Counted from the stretch's first letter, positions 8,903 to 18,264 are shown. The stretch is DNA of 64,000 bases from Frateuria aurantia DSM 6220 (GCF_000242255.2 NC_017033.1:1302001-1366000), one strand, 5' to 3'. The notes: generated by a model not told the origin, from the letters alone. Translations and numbers: made by a program.

Positions 8903-9360
8903 ATGGCACTTTCTGATCTGACCGTGCGGCAAGCCAAGGCCGCAAAGAAAACCTACAGCCTCCCCGACACCGACGGCCTTGGCCTGGTGGTCGCACCTAC
9001 CGGCGGCAAATCGTGGCACCTGCGCTACTACTGGCTCGGCAAGCAAAAACGCATTTCCCCGGGCAACTACCCTGATATCGGCCTTCGCGAAGCGCGGACC
9101 TTGCGCGACGAGGCCCGAGCATTTCTGGCCCAAGGCATCACCCTCCCCACATCGACCGTAAGCAGAAGCGGCACGCAGTCAAGCTGGCTTCGGACTACAC
9201 GTTCAAGCCCGTCTTCGATGCCCGGGTTGAGCACCGGGCGAAGGAACTCAAGGACGGCAGGAATAGCACACTGTCGCAGATCAAGCGGATCCTCGAGAAA
9301 GACGTGCTACCGAGCCTCAAGCGGATGTCGATCTATGGAGTGCCCGTAAAATCAGGGTAG
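8903..9360 (+). pseudogene. Tyrosine recombinase (phage/island integrase), broken and truncated
   Basis: The N-terminal arm-binding domain (DUF4102 type) is clear: LSDLTVRQAKAAKKTYSLPD, then DGLGLVV and GKSWHLRYYWLGKQKRISPG with LREAR. At about 9145 the frame shifts; the second frame continues as HIDRKQKRHAVKLAS and later LKDGRNSTLSQIKRILEKD, which is the start of the core-binding domain. The sequence then stops at 9360 with no catalytic R-H-R-Y domain. It is therefore inactive. Its place directly after a tRNA-Gly cluster marks the likely left boundary of an integrated island. The last ~20 bases resemble the end of the IS3 remnant at 17.2 kb. Confidence 0.8.
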
Positions 9361-9639
9361 AACCCTTGCAAGTGACAAGGTGAATCAGAGCCATCGTCTC
9401 TTCATGTTGGCCTATGCATTCGAATGGGAAAAAGGAAGACGTGAACTTGCGACCGCGCTAGCTTTCTTCTCCAGGCGATTTTGTCCCGCCTTGGTGCTGC
9501 TTGTAGTCGATAAATATGAATGGAAGCATGAATGGCACTGATAGCTAAAAACCTCGGTTGCGTCGAATCTCCTGTCGGACGTGCAAGTTGCTTGGCAAAC
9601 CATTCGCGACGGGTATGCTGCGCAACCAGCAATCCAGTG
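9361..9639. other. Intergenic stretch without a recognisable gene
   Basis: I see no coding sequence, RNA or clear repeat here. It lies between the truncated integrase and the upstream region of the LysR gene. Confidence 0.5.
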
Positions 9640-9658
9640 GTAAAGTTTGGTTATTTAC
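9640..9658 (+). promoter_or_regulatory. Candidate LysR operator
   Basis: Inverted arms GTAAA and TTTAC are spaced by nine bases, 20 bases before the LysR start. It fits the T-N11-A style of LysR boxes but is short and could be chance. Confidence 0.3.
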
Positions 9659-9678
9659 ATGAAGGATATTCATAAATC

Positions 9679-10584
9679 GTGCAAGATGAGTTGCTTCGTG
9701 AGTCCTTCAGGGGGCTGACCGCTTTCTTCGCTGTTGCCCGGGAGCGGAGCTTCACGCGTGCCGCTGCCCAGCTCGGTCTTTCGCAGACCGCAGTCAGCCA
9801 TGCGGTGCGTGCGCTAGAGAAGAAGCTGGGCGCTCGATTGCTGGAGCGCAACTCGCGCAACGTGGCTCCAACGCCGGAAGGCGAGCGGCTGCTGGTCACC
9901 GTAGCGCCGCGTTTGGAAGAAATTGATTCTGAACTGGTCGCTGTATCCGAACTCAGAGATAGGCCAGTGGGCGCGATACGCATTACTGCGCCGGAAGATG
10001 CAATTCGCCTGGTGTTGATGCCGCGCCTGAAAAGATTCTTCCTTGAATATCCGGAGATCAAAGTCGAGCTGTTTGCCGACACTGCATTCGTGGATCTCGC
10101 GGCGGGTAAGTTCGATGCAGGGGTGCGACTCGGCGAGTCGGTCGCGCAAGACATGATTGCTGCGCGCATCGGGCCGGACATGCAATTCACGGTAGTGGCC
10201 ACCAAGCGCCATTTCAATGAGAAGGCTCTGCCTCAACGTCCTGGTGATTTGGTGCACTACAACTGCATCAACTTGCGGCTCAAGACACATGGCGGCTTGT
10301 GGGCTTGGGAGTTTGAAAAAGGTGGCCGGCAGGTCAACGTCCATGTGGATGGTCAGCTCGCCTTCAACAGCGTCTACGATTGCCTGGATGCGGCAATTGC
10401 CGGGCTTGGCGTGGCATATGTACCCAAAGAGCTGGTTCGACCTTACGTGAAAGCCGGACATCTGATTTCTGCGCTGGAGGATTGGTGCCCGCTCTGGTCC
10501 GGCTTCCATCTTTACTATCCCAGCCGGCGCCAGCCGTCGGGCGCGATGGCCCTGGTCATCGCTGCTCTTCGCTACGAAGCGTGA
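9679..10584 (+). CDS. LysR-family transcriptional regulator, copy 1
   Basis: A 301-residue DNA-binding regulator with an N-terminal winged helix-turn-helix (AFFAVARERSFTRAAAQLGL, SQTAVSHAVRALEKKLG, residues ~15-60) and a C-terminal effector-binding domain ending in a YYPSRRQPSGAM motif typical of the DsdA/AaeR-like LysR subgroup. The start is the GTG at 9679, preceded by AAGGAT at somewhat long spacing. It faces a broken SDR gene convergently. It is clearly related to the LysR genes at 18.3 and 32.8 kb. Ligand is unknown; members of this subgroup often control neighbouring oxidoreductases. Confidence 0.92.
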   Translation: MQDELLRESFRGLTAFFAVARERSFTRAAAQLGLSQTAVSHAVRALEKKLGARLLERNSRNVAPTPEGERLLVTVAPRLEEIDSELVAVSELRDRPVGAIRITAPEDAIRLVLMPRLKRFFLEYPEIKVELFADTAFVDLAAGKFDAGVRLGESVAQDMIAARIGPDMQFTVVATKRHFNEKALPQRPGDLVHYNCINLRLKTHGGLWAWEFEKGGRQVNVHVDGQLAFNSVYDCLDAAIAGLGVAYVPKELVRPYVKAGHLISALEDWCPLWSGFHLYYPSRRQPSGAMALVIAALRYEA

Positions 10585-11526
10585 TGCAAGACTGCGTTTA
10601 GCACGGCTGCGCAGCGGGTCTGGCATCCACCGTTGGCGATTGCCTGCTCTTGCGCTGGCAGGCAGCACCACGCCCCATCGGCGCTTGGTTGCCGCGAACG
10701 TCGGGTCGCCTGTCCTCCATCGACGACAATAGCGGTTCCGACAGTGAAGTCGCCTCCTTTCGAGCAAAGCCACAGGACGTTTGAAGCGATCTCTTCAGGC
10801 CGCCCCATGCGGCCTACTGGCTTCTGGTCGATGACAGCGTGTCGGCCCTCAGGCGTTCCACCCGAAAACCGATCCATCATCGGCGTGTCGATGATATCGG
10901 GGCACACGGCGTTGATTCGGGTGCCGCTAGACGCCTAATCCAGCCGCCGCCGACTTGCTCAAGCCTATCATGCCGTGCTTGGAGGCCGCATAAGCGGCCT
11001 GGTTGCGAAAGCCTTTCACACCGGCGCCCGATGAGGTGTTGACGATGGCGCCGCCGCCGCGCTTGATCAATTGTGGGATCTGATACTTCATGCTCAGGAA
11101 CACCCCTCGCAGGTTCACGGCGATCAGGCGATCGAACTCATTGCTAGCGATGTCTGCTGCCGTTGCGGGCGGCTGCTCGATGCCCGCGTTGTTGAACGCG
11201 AAGTCGATTCCGCCGAAGGCTTCGACGGCGCGGCGAATGCCGTCCTCGTCGGACACATCGCAACGTATCGCCATGGCGCGGCGGCCGGCGGCCTCGATAT
11301 GCCGGACAGTTTCACGAAGACCTGGCTCTGCGATGCCGACGACGGCCACTCGCGCGCCCTCCTGCGCGAACGCGATGGCTGTGGCTTTCCCGATGCCGGC
11401 ACCGGCCCCCGTCACGAAGGCCACCTTGTCGGAAAACGATGCTTTATTCGTTATGGCGGGGATCTCCTGTTGGGTCGGTCGTTCATCCGTGATGAACCGC
11501 TCGCAGGAAGAGCATTGGGCGTTCAA
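10572..11526 (-). pseudogene. Short-chain dehydrogenase/reductase, frameshifted
   Basis: The first part reads a normal classical SDR: cofactor motif TGAGAGIG, NNAG, and the catalytic NTSSGAG...YAASK. It then runs into a stop (TAG) near 10927. A different frame continues with INAVCPDIIDTPMMDRFSGG and ends with VVDGGQAT plus an unusual ~45-residue tail. A base loss around 10935 plus a stop replacing a Tyr codon best explain it. The intact relative is the SDR at 31.8-32.6 kb, which shares the IDTPMM-RF-GGT and DGGQ motifs. Catalytic residues lie before the break, but the C-terminal core is lost, so activity is unlikely. Confidence 0.85.
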
Positions 11527-11792
11527 CTCAAAGCTGGGTGCGGCCCTGGACCTGGCTTTCCGAGTAATAGCAAAGCGTTCGATCCATTGGACGATGCCAA
11601 GCTATCGATACAAGTACGAATGTCCTTGATATACCGGGGCGCGCGAAACCACCTCCCGGGAGATTTGACATTGTTCAATGGAGCGCATGGATGTATGCAA
11701 TTTTATGCGATGGCAAGGGGCGATCACAGAGTTACATTGGCGGGAGTCTCCCTCTTGGCGAGGGTATTGCATTCGTGAAAAAGGAGTCTCTG

Positions 11793-12848
11793 ATGGTCAT
11801 CAAAGCCTACGGCGCTTACGCCGGCGACAAGCCGCTGGAGTCGCTGGAGATCACCCGCCGCGCGGTCTCCGAGCACGATGTCCAGATCGATATCGCCTAC
11901 TGCGGTATCTGCCATTCGGACCTGCATCAAGTACGCGCCGAATGGGCTGGCACCCGGTTCCCGTGCGTTCCCGGCCATGAAATTGTCGGCCGGATATCAG
12001 CGGTGGGGGCGCATGTCTCTGGTTTAAAGCTGGGTGACTTGGTTGGCGTCGGCTGCATCGTCGATAGTTGCAAGCACTGCGAGGAGTGCGACGCCGGCCT
12101 TGAGAACTACTGCGATGGCATGGTCGGTACCTACAACTTCCCGACTCCGGATGCTCCCGGCTGGACCTTAGGCGGCTACTCGCAGCAGATTGTGGTGCAC
12201 GAGCGCTACGTGCTGCGCATCCGCCACCCCGAAGAGCAACTCGCTGCGGTGGCCCCGTTGCTCTGCGCGGGCATCACCACCTATTCGCCACTGCGCCATT
12301 GGAACGCCGGCCCCGGCAAGAAAGTCGGAATCGTCGGCATCGGCGGCTTGGGCCACATGGGCGTGAAGCTCGCGCATGCTATGGGGGCGCACGTGGTCGC
12401 CTTCACCACCTCCGAATCCAAGCGCGAGGCGGCCAAGACCCTGGGCGCCGACGAGGTGGTTGTTTCGCGAAACGCCGATGAGCTGGCGGCTCACGCCAAG
12501 AGTTTTGACCTGATCGTCGACACTGTGGCCGCACCGCACGATCTGGATGCTTACCTTGCCTTGCTCAAGCGTGATGGCGCACTAACTCTGGTTGGCGCTC
12601 CGGCCTCGCCGCATCCGTCACCCGAGGTCTTCCATCTGATCTTCAAGCGTCGTTCGATTGCCGGCTCGATGATTGGTGGCATCCCGGAAACACAGGAGAT
12701 GCTTGATTTCTGCGCCGAGCACGGGATCGTCTCGGACATCGAGCTGATCGGTATCGATGAGGTCAATGCGTCCTACGAACGCCTGCTCAAGGGCGACGTC
12801 AAGTACCGCTTCGTCATCGACAACGCCACTCTGGCGGCGGCTGCATAA
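11793..12848 (+). CDS. Zinc-dependent NAD(P) alcohol dehydrogenase (YahK/cinnamyl-alcohol type)
   Basis: A 351-residue medium-chain dehydrogenase that interconverts aldehydes and alcohols. The start at 11793 follows AAGGAG; an in-frame ATG 34 codons upstream adds residues unlike the family. Catalytic zinc ligands are in CGICHSD and GHE; four structural-zinc Cys lie in DSCKHCEECDAGLENYC. The Rossmann motif GIGGLGHMGVK is at about 180. It is the first gene of a same-strand series with a hydrolase, a cyclophilin-like protein, a quinone oxidoreductase and an MFS pump. Probably cytosolic aldehyde reductase. Confidence 0.93.
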   Translation: MVIKAYGAYAGDKPLESLEITRRAVSEHDVQIDIAYCGICHSDLHQVRAEWAGTRFPCVPGHEIVGRISAVGAHVSGLKLGDLVGVGCIVDSCKHCEECDAGLENYCDGMVGTYNFPTPDAPGWTLGGYSQQIVVHERYVLRIRHPEEQLAAVAPLLCAGITTYSPLRHWNAGPGKKVGIVGIGGLGHMGVKLAHAMGAHVVAFTTSESKREAAKTLGADEVVVSRNADELAAHAKSFDLIVDTVAAPHDLDAYLALLKRDGALTLVGAPASPHPSPEVFHLIFKRRSIAGSMIGGIPETQEMLDFCAEHGIVSDIELIGIDEVNASYERLLKGDVKYRFVIDNATLAAAA

Positions 12849-12934
12849 GTACGTCCTTGTGCACACGCACGGCCGTCGCAGCCCTGTTGCGGCGGTACGG
12901 ATGTCATGCGGGCTTTTGATGCAAGGAAAAGAAT

Positions 12935-13969
12935 ATGAAAAGACTCCTCATGGCGTTCGCGCTTGCAGCCAGCACACTCGGTTTCACAGCAATGGGTCAA
13001 GACATGTCAAATGGTGCAGACAACTTTTACAAGAGCGATAAGGTGACCTTGCAGAAGGTTTCTTTCGACAATCAATACAGGATGAAAGTCGTGGGCAGTT
13101 TGTTCACGCCCAAGGATGCCAAGCCGGGGACACACTATCCCGCGATCATCGTTGGCCACCCCATGGGGGCGGTCAAGGAGCAAAGCTCCGATCTGTACGC
13201 ACAGAAGCTGGCCGAGCAGGGCTTTGTCACCTTGGCGATCGACCTGTCGTTCTGGGGTGAAAGCGAGGGCAAGCCGGGGCATATGGTCTCACCGGAAATC
13301 TACTCGGATGATTTCAGTGCGGCGGTAGATTTTCTGAGCACGCAATCCTTCGTGGATGGCCAGCGCATCGGTGTACTGGGTATCTGTGGCAGTGGCAGCT
13401 TTGTGATCAGCGCGGCGAAGATCGATCCGCGAATGAAAGCGATTGCGACCGTCAGCATGTACGACATGGGGTCGGCTGCTCGCAATGGGCTGCACAAGTC
13501 CCAAAGCCTGGAACAACGCAAGCAGTTGATCCAATCGGCGACTGACCAGCGTTTTGTCGAGTTCACGGGCGGTGAGCCGGTGTATGTACCCGGTACCGTT
13601 AACGAGTTGACGGCGGATACGCCAGAGATTCAGCGCGAATTCTATGACTTCTATCGCACCCCGCGTGGCAACTACACGCCCGCGGGTGAGAAGGAGGAAC
13701 TCACCACCAAGCCGCTGCTGAGCAGCTTGGTCAAGTTCCTGAATTTCTATCCCTTCAACGACATCGAAACCATCTCGCCGCGGCCGATGCTTTTCATCAC
13801 CGGCGACCAGGCGCACTCACGCGAGTTCAGTGAGGATGCCTACAAGCGCGCTGGCGAACCTAAGGAACTGTACTGGGTGAAGGGGGCCGGACATGTGGAT
13901 CTTTACGACCGCACGGACCTGATCCCATTCGACAAGTTGACCGCTTTCTTCAGGGCCAACCTCAAGTGA
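12935..13969 (+). CDS. Exported alpha/beta hydrolase (dienelactone-hydrolase-like, YcjY type)
   Basis: A 344-residue protein with an N-terminal signal peptide (MKRLLMAFALAASTLGFTAM, cleavage near residue 21), so it is likely periplasmic. The hydrolase core shows HPMGA for the oxyanion region, a nucleophile elbow LGICGSGSF at about residue 150, Asp in ITGDQAHS and catalytic His in GAGHVDLYD near the C-terminus. By the G-x-Nu-x-G rule the nucleophile would be Cys, as in dienelactone hydrolases, though Ser lies two residues on. Start has AAGGAAAAG upstream. A homologous C-terminal fragment is at 31.4-31.8 kb. Confidence 0.85.
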   Translation: MKRLLMAFALAASTLGFTAMGQDMSNGADNFYKSDKVTLQKVSFDNQYRMKVVGSLFTPKDAKPGTHYPAIIVGHPMGAVKEQSSDLYAQKLAEQGFVTLAIDLSFWGESEGKPGHMVSPEIYSDDFSAAVDFLSTQSFVDGQRIGVLGICGSGSFVISAAKIDPRMKAIATVSMYDMGSAARNGLHKSQSLEQRKQLIQSATDQRFVEFTGGEPVYVPGTVNELTADTPEIQREFYDFYRTPRGNYTPAGEKEELTTKPLLSSLVKFLNFYPFNDIETISPRPMLFITGDQAHSREFSEDAYKRAGEPKELYWVKGAGHVDLYDRTDLIPFDKLTAFFRANLK

Positions 13970-14148
13970 GAGCGGGCCCGGACGGCACTCCGTAGTTGCA
14001 AGGCGAATCCACGTGCGGATGCTCTTGCGGTACTTGTCAGGCCCATCGAATTCCTGGGCTGCGCAAGCGTTGTTGCACCCTCTCGGGCCCTGCCCATCAA
14101 CCGATCAGGTTGATGGGTTGCACCCCTGTGCGAAGGAGAAACTGCACC

Positions 14149-14667
14149 ATGAAAGCCAGTACCGTCTCTGCCAAGATACGATGGAGAAAGCGAAGCGCAT
14201 TCTCGATTGCGCTGTTCGTCGCTTGCTCTGGCGCTACGAATGCCGTTTACAGTGCCCCGGGAGGCCCTACCAATCAGGCCACGTCTCGATCGGAAGGTAC
14301 GCATCCGGTGCACGTTCAAATCGCCATCGGTTCGAGGACGATGGAGGCAACCCTGGGCGACAACCCAGCGGCACAGGATTTTGCAGCGCAGTTGCCGGTG
14401 ACGGTCATCCTTAGGGACTTGAGCGATGCCGAAAAAGTCAGTGGCGCCTTGCCGAAGCCTCTTTCGCAAGACGGTGCGCGTCGCACCGATGCAGGATCTC
14501 CTGGCGACATTGCCTACTACGCGCCGTGGGGCAACATCGCGTTCTATCGAGGGCGTGGGCCCGACGCGGCAGGCGTCATCAAGATTGGACGGATTACGTC
14601 CGGCGTGGAAGCGCTCAACCAGTCGGGGACGGTGCGCGCGACCATATCGCGATCCGACGAGCATTGA
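14149..14667 (+). CDS. Exported cyclophilin-like fold protein
   Basis: The 172-residue product starts at the ATG at 14149 after AAGGAG. A basic N-terminus and hydrophobic stretch (FSIALFVACSGATNAVYSA) form a signal peptide. The mature part matches the small bacterial cyclophilin-like family: an ATLGDNPAAQDFAAQLPVTV strand-helix unit, DIAYYAPWGNIAFYRGRG and VIKIGRI. In this family the fold resembles peptidyl-prolyl isomerases, but the activity is not established. It sits between the exported hydrolase and a quinone oxidoreductase, all on one strand. Confidence 0.8.
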   Translation: MKASTVSAKIRWRKRSAFSIALFVACSGATNAVYSAPGGPTNQATSRSEGTHPVHVQIAIGSRTMEATLGDNPAAQDFAAQLPVTVILRDLSDAEKVSGALPKPLSQDGARRTDAGSPGDIAYYAPWGNIAFYRGRGPDAAGVIKIGRITSGVEALNQSGTVRATISRSDEH

Positions 14668-14696
14668 TAAACCAGTATTTGAGAAGGAATGTCGTC

Positions 14697-15656
14697 ATGT
14701 ATGCAATTGGACTGGATACCTACGGCGGACCCGAAGTACTTCATGTTCTGGAGCTGCCTGATCCCCATCCTGAACCGGGCCAGGTTCGCGTGAAAGTTCG
14801 CGCCGCTGGAATCAACCCGGTCGATGTCATGGTGCGTGATGGCTCGCTCGCCCAATGGTTTGCCGACACCAAGCCGCCCTATGTGCCAGGGATGGACATT
14901 GCCGGGACGATCGACCAGGTAGGTGACGAGGTAGTTTCTGAACTTGCGGTGGGTCAACACGTTGTTGGGGTGGTGGACAATTTCGGCGCCTATGGCGGAT
15001 ATAGCGAGTACGTGTGTTTGCCTGCCACCTCGGTGATCCCGCGCCCGGTCGGTGTGGACTTTCCCTCTGCGGCGTCGTTCCTGATGAATGCGCTGACTGC
15101 TCGCAATGCATTGGACGCCTTGGCCTTGGCCCAAGGTTCGTCGCTTCTGGTGACCGGGGCGGCAGGCGCAGTGGGGGCCTATACCGTCGCGTTGGCGGCG
15201 CACGAAGGGTTGCGCGTCGTAGCGCTTGCCGGGGCGGGCGATGAGGGTTTCCTGCGCGCTGCTGGCGCCATGGAGGTCATTGCACGTGGAGAGGATGTGG
15301 CTGCGCATGTGCATCGGGTATTCCCGCGCGGCGTGGATGCCGTGGTAGACGCCGCAGGTCTCTACGAGCAGATAGCCCCTGCGTTGCGCGGCGACGGCAC
15401 ACTCATTACTCTGCGGCCTGGGAATGATCTTCACTTGGGGCGGGGCATCCAGACCGTATTCGTCGATGTGCGCGAGCGCCTGACCGACCATGCTGCGATC
15501 GTTCAGATTGGCGCGCATGTCGCAAGTAGACTGCTGCCTTTGCGTGTTGCAGCAACATTCCCCGCTTCCGAAGCCGCTGCTGCACACGGACGGTTGGCCG
15601 AGGGTGGTCTTCGCGGACGACTCGTCCTCGATTTCGGCGGGATTGCAGATCGATGA
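14697..15656 (+). CDS. Zinc-independent quinone oxidoreductase (MDR family)
   Basis: A 319-residue NADPH-dependent quinone reductase-like enzyme. GAGAAGGAA sits eight bases before the ATG at 14697. The GroES-like N-terminal domain shows AAGINPVDVMVRDG and PGMDIAGTIDQVG; the Rossmann domain has VTGAAGAVGAY at about residue 150. The four Cys of a structural zinc lobe are absent, as expected for this branch. It overlaps the following MFS gene by ATGA, implying coupled translation and a shared substrate or stress response. Confidence 0.9.
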   Translation: MYAIGLDTYGGPEVLHVLELPDPHPEPGQVRVKVRAAGINPVDVMVRDGSLAQWFADTKPPYVPGMDIAGTIDQVGDEVVSELAVGQHVVGVVDNFGAYGGYSEYVCLPATSVIPRPVGVDFPSAASFLMNALTARNALDALALAQGSSLLVTGAAGAVGAYTVALAAHEGLRVVALAGAGDEGFLRAAGAMEVIARGEDVAAHVHRVFPRGVDAVVDAAGLYEQIAPALRGDGTLITLRPGNDLHLGRGIQTVFVDVRERLTDHAAIVQIGAHVASRLLPLRVAATFPASEAAAAHGRLAEGGLRGRLVLDFGGIADR

Positions 15657-16876
15657 TGTCCTCTGCTGCTGCTGCACCGAGGCCTCCCACGGGACGGCAG
15701 GCCTGGGCTGGCGTCTGGGCGATGTCGCTGGCCGCCTTTGCACTGGTCGCCTCGGAATTCATGCCGGTCAGTCTGCTGACGCCCATTGCGGCCGATCTGC
15801 ACATCACGGAAGGACGGGCAGGACAAGCGATTTCCATTTCTGGAGCATTTGCGCTGCTGGCCAGCCTTTTCATTTCGTCGGCGGCCGGCCGGCTGGACCG
15901 AAAGGCGCTGTTGGTGTCCATGACACTGCTGATGATCATTTCAGGGACGATCGTGGCGTTCGCCCCGAACTATGAAGTGTTCATGGTGGGCCGGGGTCTC
16001 ATCGGTGTGGCCATCGGGGGCTTCTGGTCAATGTCGACGGCCACCGTGATGCGATTGGTCGCGGATCGCTACATTCCGCGCGCGTTGGCGATCCTCAATG
16101 GCGGCAATGCGTTAGCCACCGTTGTGGCGGCACCGCTGGGCAGTTTTCTGGGGGCCCTGATAGGATGGCGGTGGGCGTTTTTCGCCGTAGTACCTGTTGC
16201 TGCGATTGCAATGGGCTGGAAACTGCTGAGTCTGCCTTCGATGAAAGTTGATCGCACGTCCAGTACTGTCGGCATGTTTCAGTTGTTCATGCGCACCCCT
16301 GTCGCGCTGGGCATGCTCGCTGTCAGTCTGTTCTTCATGGGGCAGTTTGCGCTTTTCACTTACCTGCGTCCCTTCCTGGAAGCTGTCACGCATGTCAGCG
16401 TCTCTACGCTATCTCTTTTGCTTCTGGGGTTGGGCGTATCCGGGTTCGTGGGAACGATCGCGATTGGCTCTTTCCTTAAGGATGGCCTGTACCGGACGCT
16501 GGTCACTATTCCGCTGATGATGGCGGTTATTGCCATCGCACTGGTTGCGTGGGGAGACTCGCTTGTGTTGACGGCGACCTTGCTATGCGCTTGGGGGCTC
16601 ATTGCCACTGCAGCTCCGGTGGGCTGGGGGACGTGGCTTGTCAGGACGGTGCCGAAAGATGCTGAGGTGGGTGGCGGAATCATGGTTGCGGTTATCCAAC
16701 TTGCAATCATGCTGGGTGCGATGGGGGGAGGTATCCTTTTCGATATGAACGGTTATCGTGCCACCTTTGACATGAGTGCAACGGTGCTATTCGTTGCAGC
16801 AGTCATCGCTGCTCTGGCGGGGCGCGCGGCGCTCTTGTTCGTGGACAGGGGTTCTCCCCCTGGAGCAGCCCCCTAA
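15653..16876 (+). CDS. MFS efflux transporter, NepI/AraJ-like (DHA1)
   Basis: A 407-residue inner-membrane protein with about twelve hydrophobic helices. The first helix carries FALVASEFMPVSLLTPIAADL-type sequence characteristic of the purine-ribonucleoside/sugar efflux branch, and RLDRK after helix 2 is the MFS loop motif. It is coupled to the upstream oxidoreductase by ATGA. A close paralogue lies at 30-31.2 kb on the other strand. The stop codon abuts the MITE-like repeat, whose first A is the last base of TAA, so the natural C-terminus could have been trimmed slightly by that insertion. Confidence 0.9.
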   Translation: MMSSAAAAPRPPTGRQAWAGVWAMSLAAFALVASEFMPVSLLTPIAADLHITEGRAGQAISISGAFALLASLFISSAAGRLDRKALLVSMTLLMIISGTIVAFAPNYEVFMVGRGLIGVAIGGFWSMSTATVMRLVADRYIPRALAILNGGNALATVVAAPLGSFLGALIGWRWAFFAVVPVAAIAMGWKLLSLPSMKVDRTSSTVGMFQLFMRTPVALGMLAVSLFFMGQFALFTYLRPFLEAVTHVSVSTLSLLLLGLGVSGFVGTIAIGSFLKDGLYRTLVTIPLMMAVIAIALVAWGDSLVLTATLLCAWGLIATAAPVGWGTWLVRTVPKDAEVGGGIMVAVIQLAIMLGAMGGGILFDMNGYRATFDMSATVLFVAAVIAALAGRAALLFVDRGSPPGAAP

Positions 16877-16975
16877 GGAACCTCTATTAACCCAGAATTC
16901 TCGCATCCAGCTTCATGCAACCCATTGATTCAATGATGCAGGTCGCGGTGCCTGATGAGGTTTTTCGAGGTTCCC
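16876..16975. repeat. MITE-like repeat, copy 1
   Basis: This 100-base block is the reverse complement of 27313-27411 with one substitution and one single-base length difference at the end. Its own ends are imperfect inverted repeats (AGGAACCTC at the left, GAGGTTCCC at the right). It has no coding capacity. No target duplication is visible: flanks are CCCTA and ATGAG. It runs directly into an IS3 transposase fragment, so one flank has probably been rearranged. Confidence 0.8.
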
Positions 16976-17200
16976 ATGAGTGCGGTGGGTCATTGCGGCG
17001 ACAATGCAGCGTGTGAAGGCTTCTTTGGCGTGCTCAAACGGGAGCGCGTCTACCGTACTCGCTATCCGACACTCGATGCCGCCAGGACGGACGTGTTTGA
17101 ATACATCGAGCGATTCCATAACCCGAGGATGCGCCGTCGTCTCACCGTGCAAGGCCTCAAGTTTTCAGCCCTTTCCAAACCGTCCGTAATTTCGGGGTAG
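16976..17200 (+). mobile_element. IS3-family transposase (OrfB), C-terminal fragment
   Basis: About 75 codons remain, reading GHCGDNAACEGFFGVLKRER, then FEYIERFHNPRMRRRL and ending SKPSVISG. This is the end of the DDE integrase core, with the final catalytic Glu in CEGFFG. The 5' part is missing, replaced by the MITE-like repeat. Inactive. Confidence 0.85.
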
Positions 17201-17367
17201 AACCCGTCACGCTGGACTGGCTGGACTGGTTCAACCACAACCAGCATGCTGGGGCCCATCGGGAATGCCCCAGCAGCGGAAGTCGAAGCGGCTAGTTATC
17301 GGTAACGGGCTGCATGGCTCAAGGCAGCCTGACTCAAGCCAGGCTGCCGTCATGAAAGCCGGGGCGG
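17201..17367 (+). mobile_element. Second IS3-family transposase remnant
   Basis: Directly after the first fragment the sequence reads LDWLDWFNH, then after a one-base shift LGPIGNAPAAEVEAASY and near the end LKPG...ESRGGS. This is the usual tail of another IS3 OrfB group (WLDWFNxRRLLEPIG...LKPNxLRxxRGGS). It carries at least one frameshift and two stops. Only the 3' end is left. Confidence 0.65.
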
Positions 17368-17368
17368 T

Positions 17369-17951
17369 TCAGTCTTGCACCTCGTAGAGGCACTCGGCCT
17401 CGCGGAGATCTTCCAGCGAATCGACATCGGATGTGATGCCGGGATCATCGAGTGACAGATCCAGAACACGGCCTCGCTCACGGTATGCACGGACGACTGC
17501 AGCCGCGCCAGATTCACCAGCCAATGCCGCAAGCGCTGCAAAACATTCGCGGCGAAAACCCACGGGGTGACCGCGGCGACATCGGTGGTGTGGCACAATG
17601 ACGGGATGATCGTCGAGCGCGCGCGACACTGTGTAGGGAATCGGCGTGAATCAGCGGCAGATCGCCCGGCAAGATGAGCCATCCTGCCGCTCCGGGAGTA
17701 GCCTTTACGCCGAGTGCGATCGAATCGCCCATTCCAGCAGTGCCACCCTTGGGGCGCACCAGATGTCAGGGCAATCCCGACGATGCGACGGCCTGGATGA
17801 CGTGGTCAAGGACCGATACTCCATGCAGCAGAGAGTCCAGCTTGTGGATTGTATCGCCTGAGGCTAGAAATCGTTCGCCGCGTCCAGTCGCCAAAACGAT
17901 GACGGTAGCTGATATCGAGGGAGGGCGGCGATGGCGAGCCTGTGTGTCCAT
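17369..17951 (-). pseudogene. Molybdenum cofactor cytidylyltransferase (MocA-like), broken
   Basis: MocA transfers CMP to molybdopterin to make the MCD cofactor used by xanthine-oxidase-family enzymes. The N-terminal nucleotide loop reads VIVLATGRGERF, then KLDSLLHGVSVLDHVI. At 17766-17768 a TGA interrupts where Trp is expected; the same frame continues HLVRPKGGTAGMGDS and WLILPGDLPLI (the GD metal motif). Near 17625 the frame shifts once and the rest reads GHPVGFRRECFAAL...DVDSLEDL. One nonsense codon plus one frameshift inactivate it. It lies near the molybdenum aldehyde dehydrogenase operon it would have served. Confidence 0.8.
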
Positions 17952-18264
17952 TCCTGATCTGTCGGGTATACCGGACTAGCGGCGAAGGTGGGCAAGGACT
18001 GCCATGAGCATCAGGCAGGGTTTCTAAGCGATGCAAGGAGCAAGACACGATTGCCGCACGGGTCGTGTGCGGCGGCGAATACGTAAGTTTAACTACGCTG
18101 CTCCGATGCCTGATTGCGTGTCTTTCGCATGCATCTATGCGCTGCATTGATGAATTGCCGTTGAGGTTTCGACGGCCAAACTGCACTTTTTGCGGGAAAT
18201 TCGCCGCTGACGAATAGGTGCTGCAATGATAAAATCAATCTACATCCATTCGCTGGATTTATAA
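17952..18264. other. Upstream region of LysR copy 2; no gene seen
   Basis: No gene is recognisable. The last 40 bases are AT-rich and contain a loose inverted repeat (ATAAAATC and GATTTATA) just before the LysR start at 18265, a possible operator of low certainty. Confidence 0.35.
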
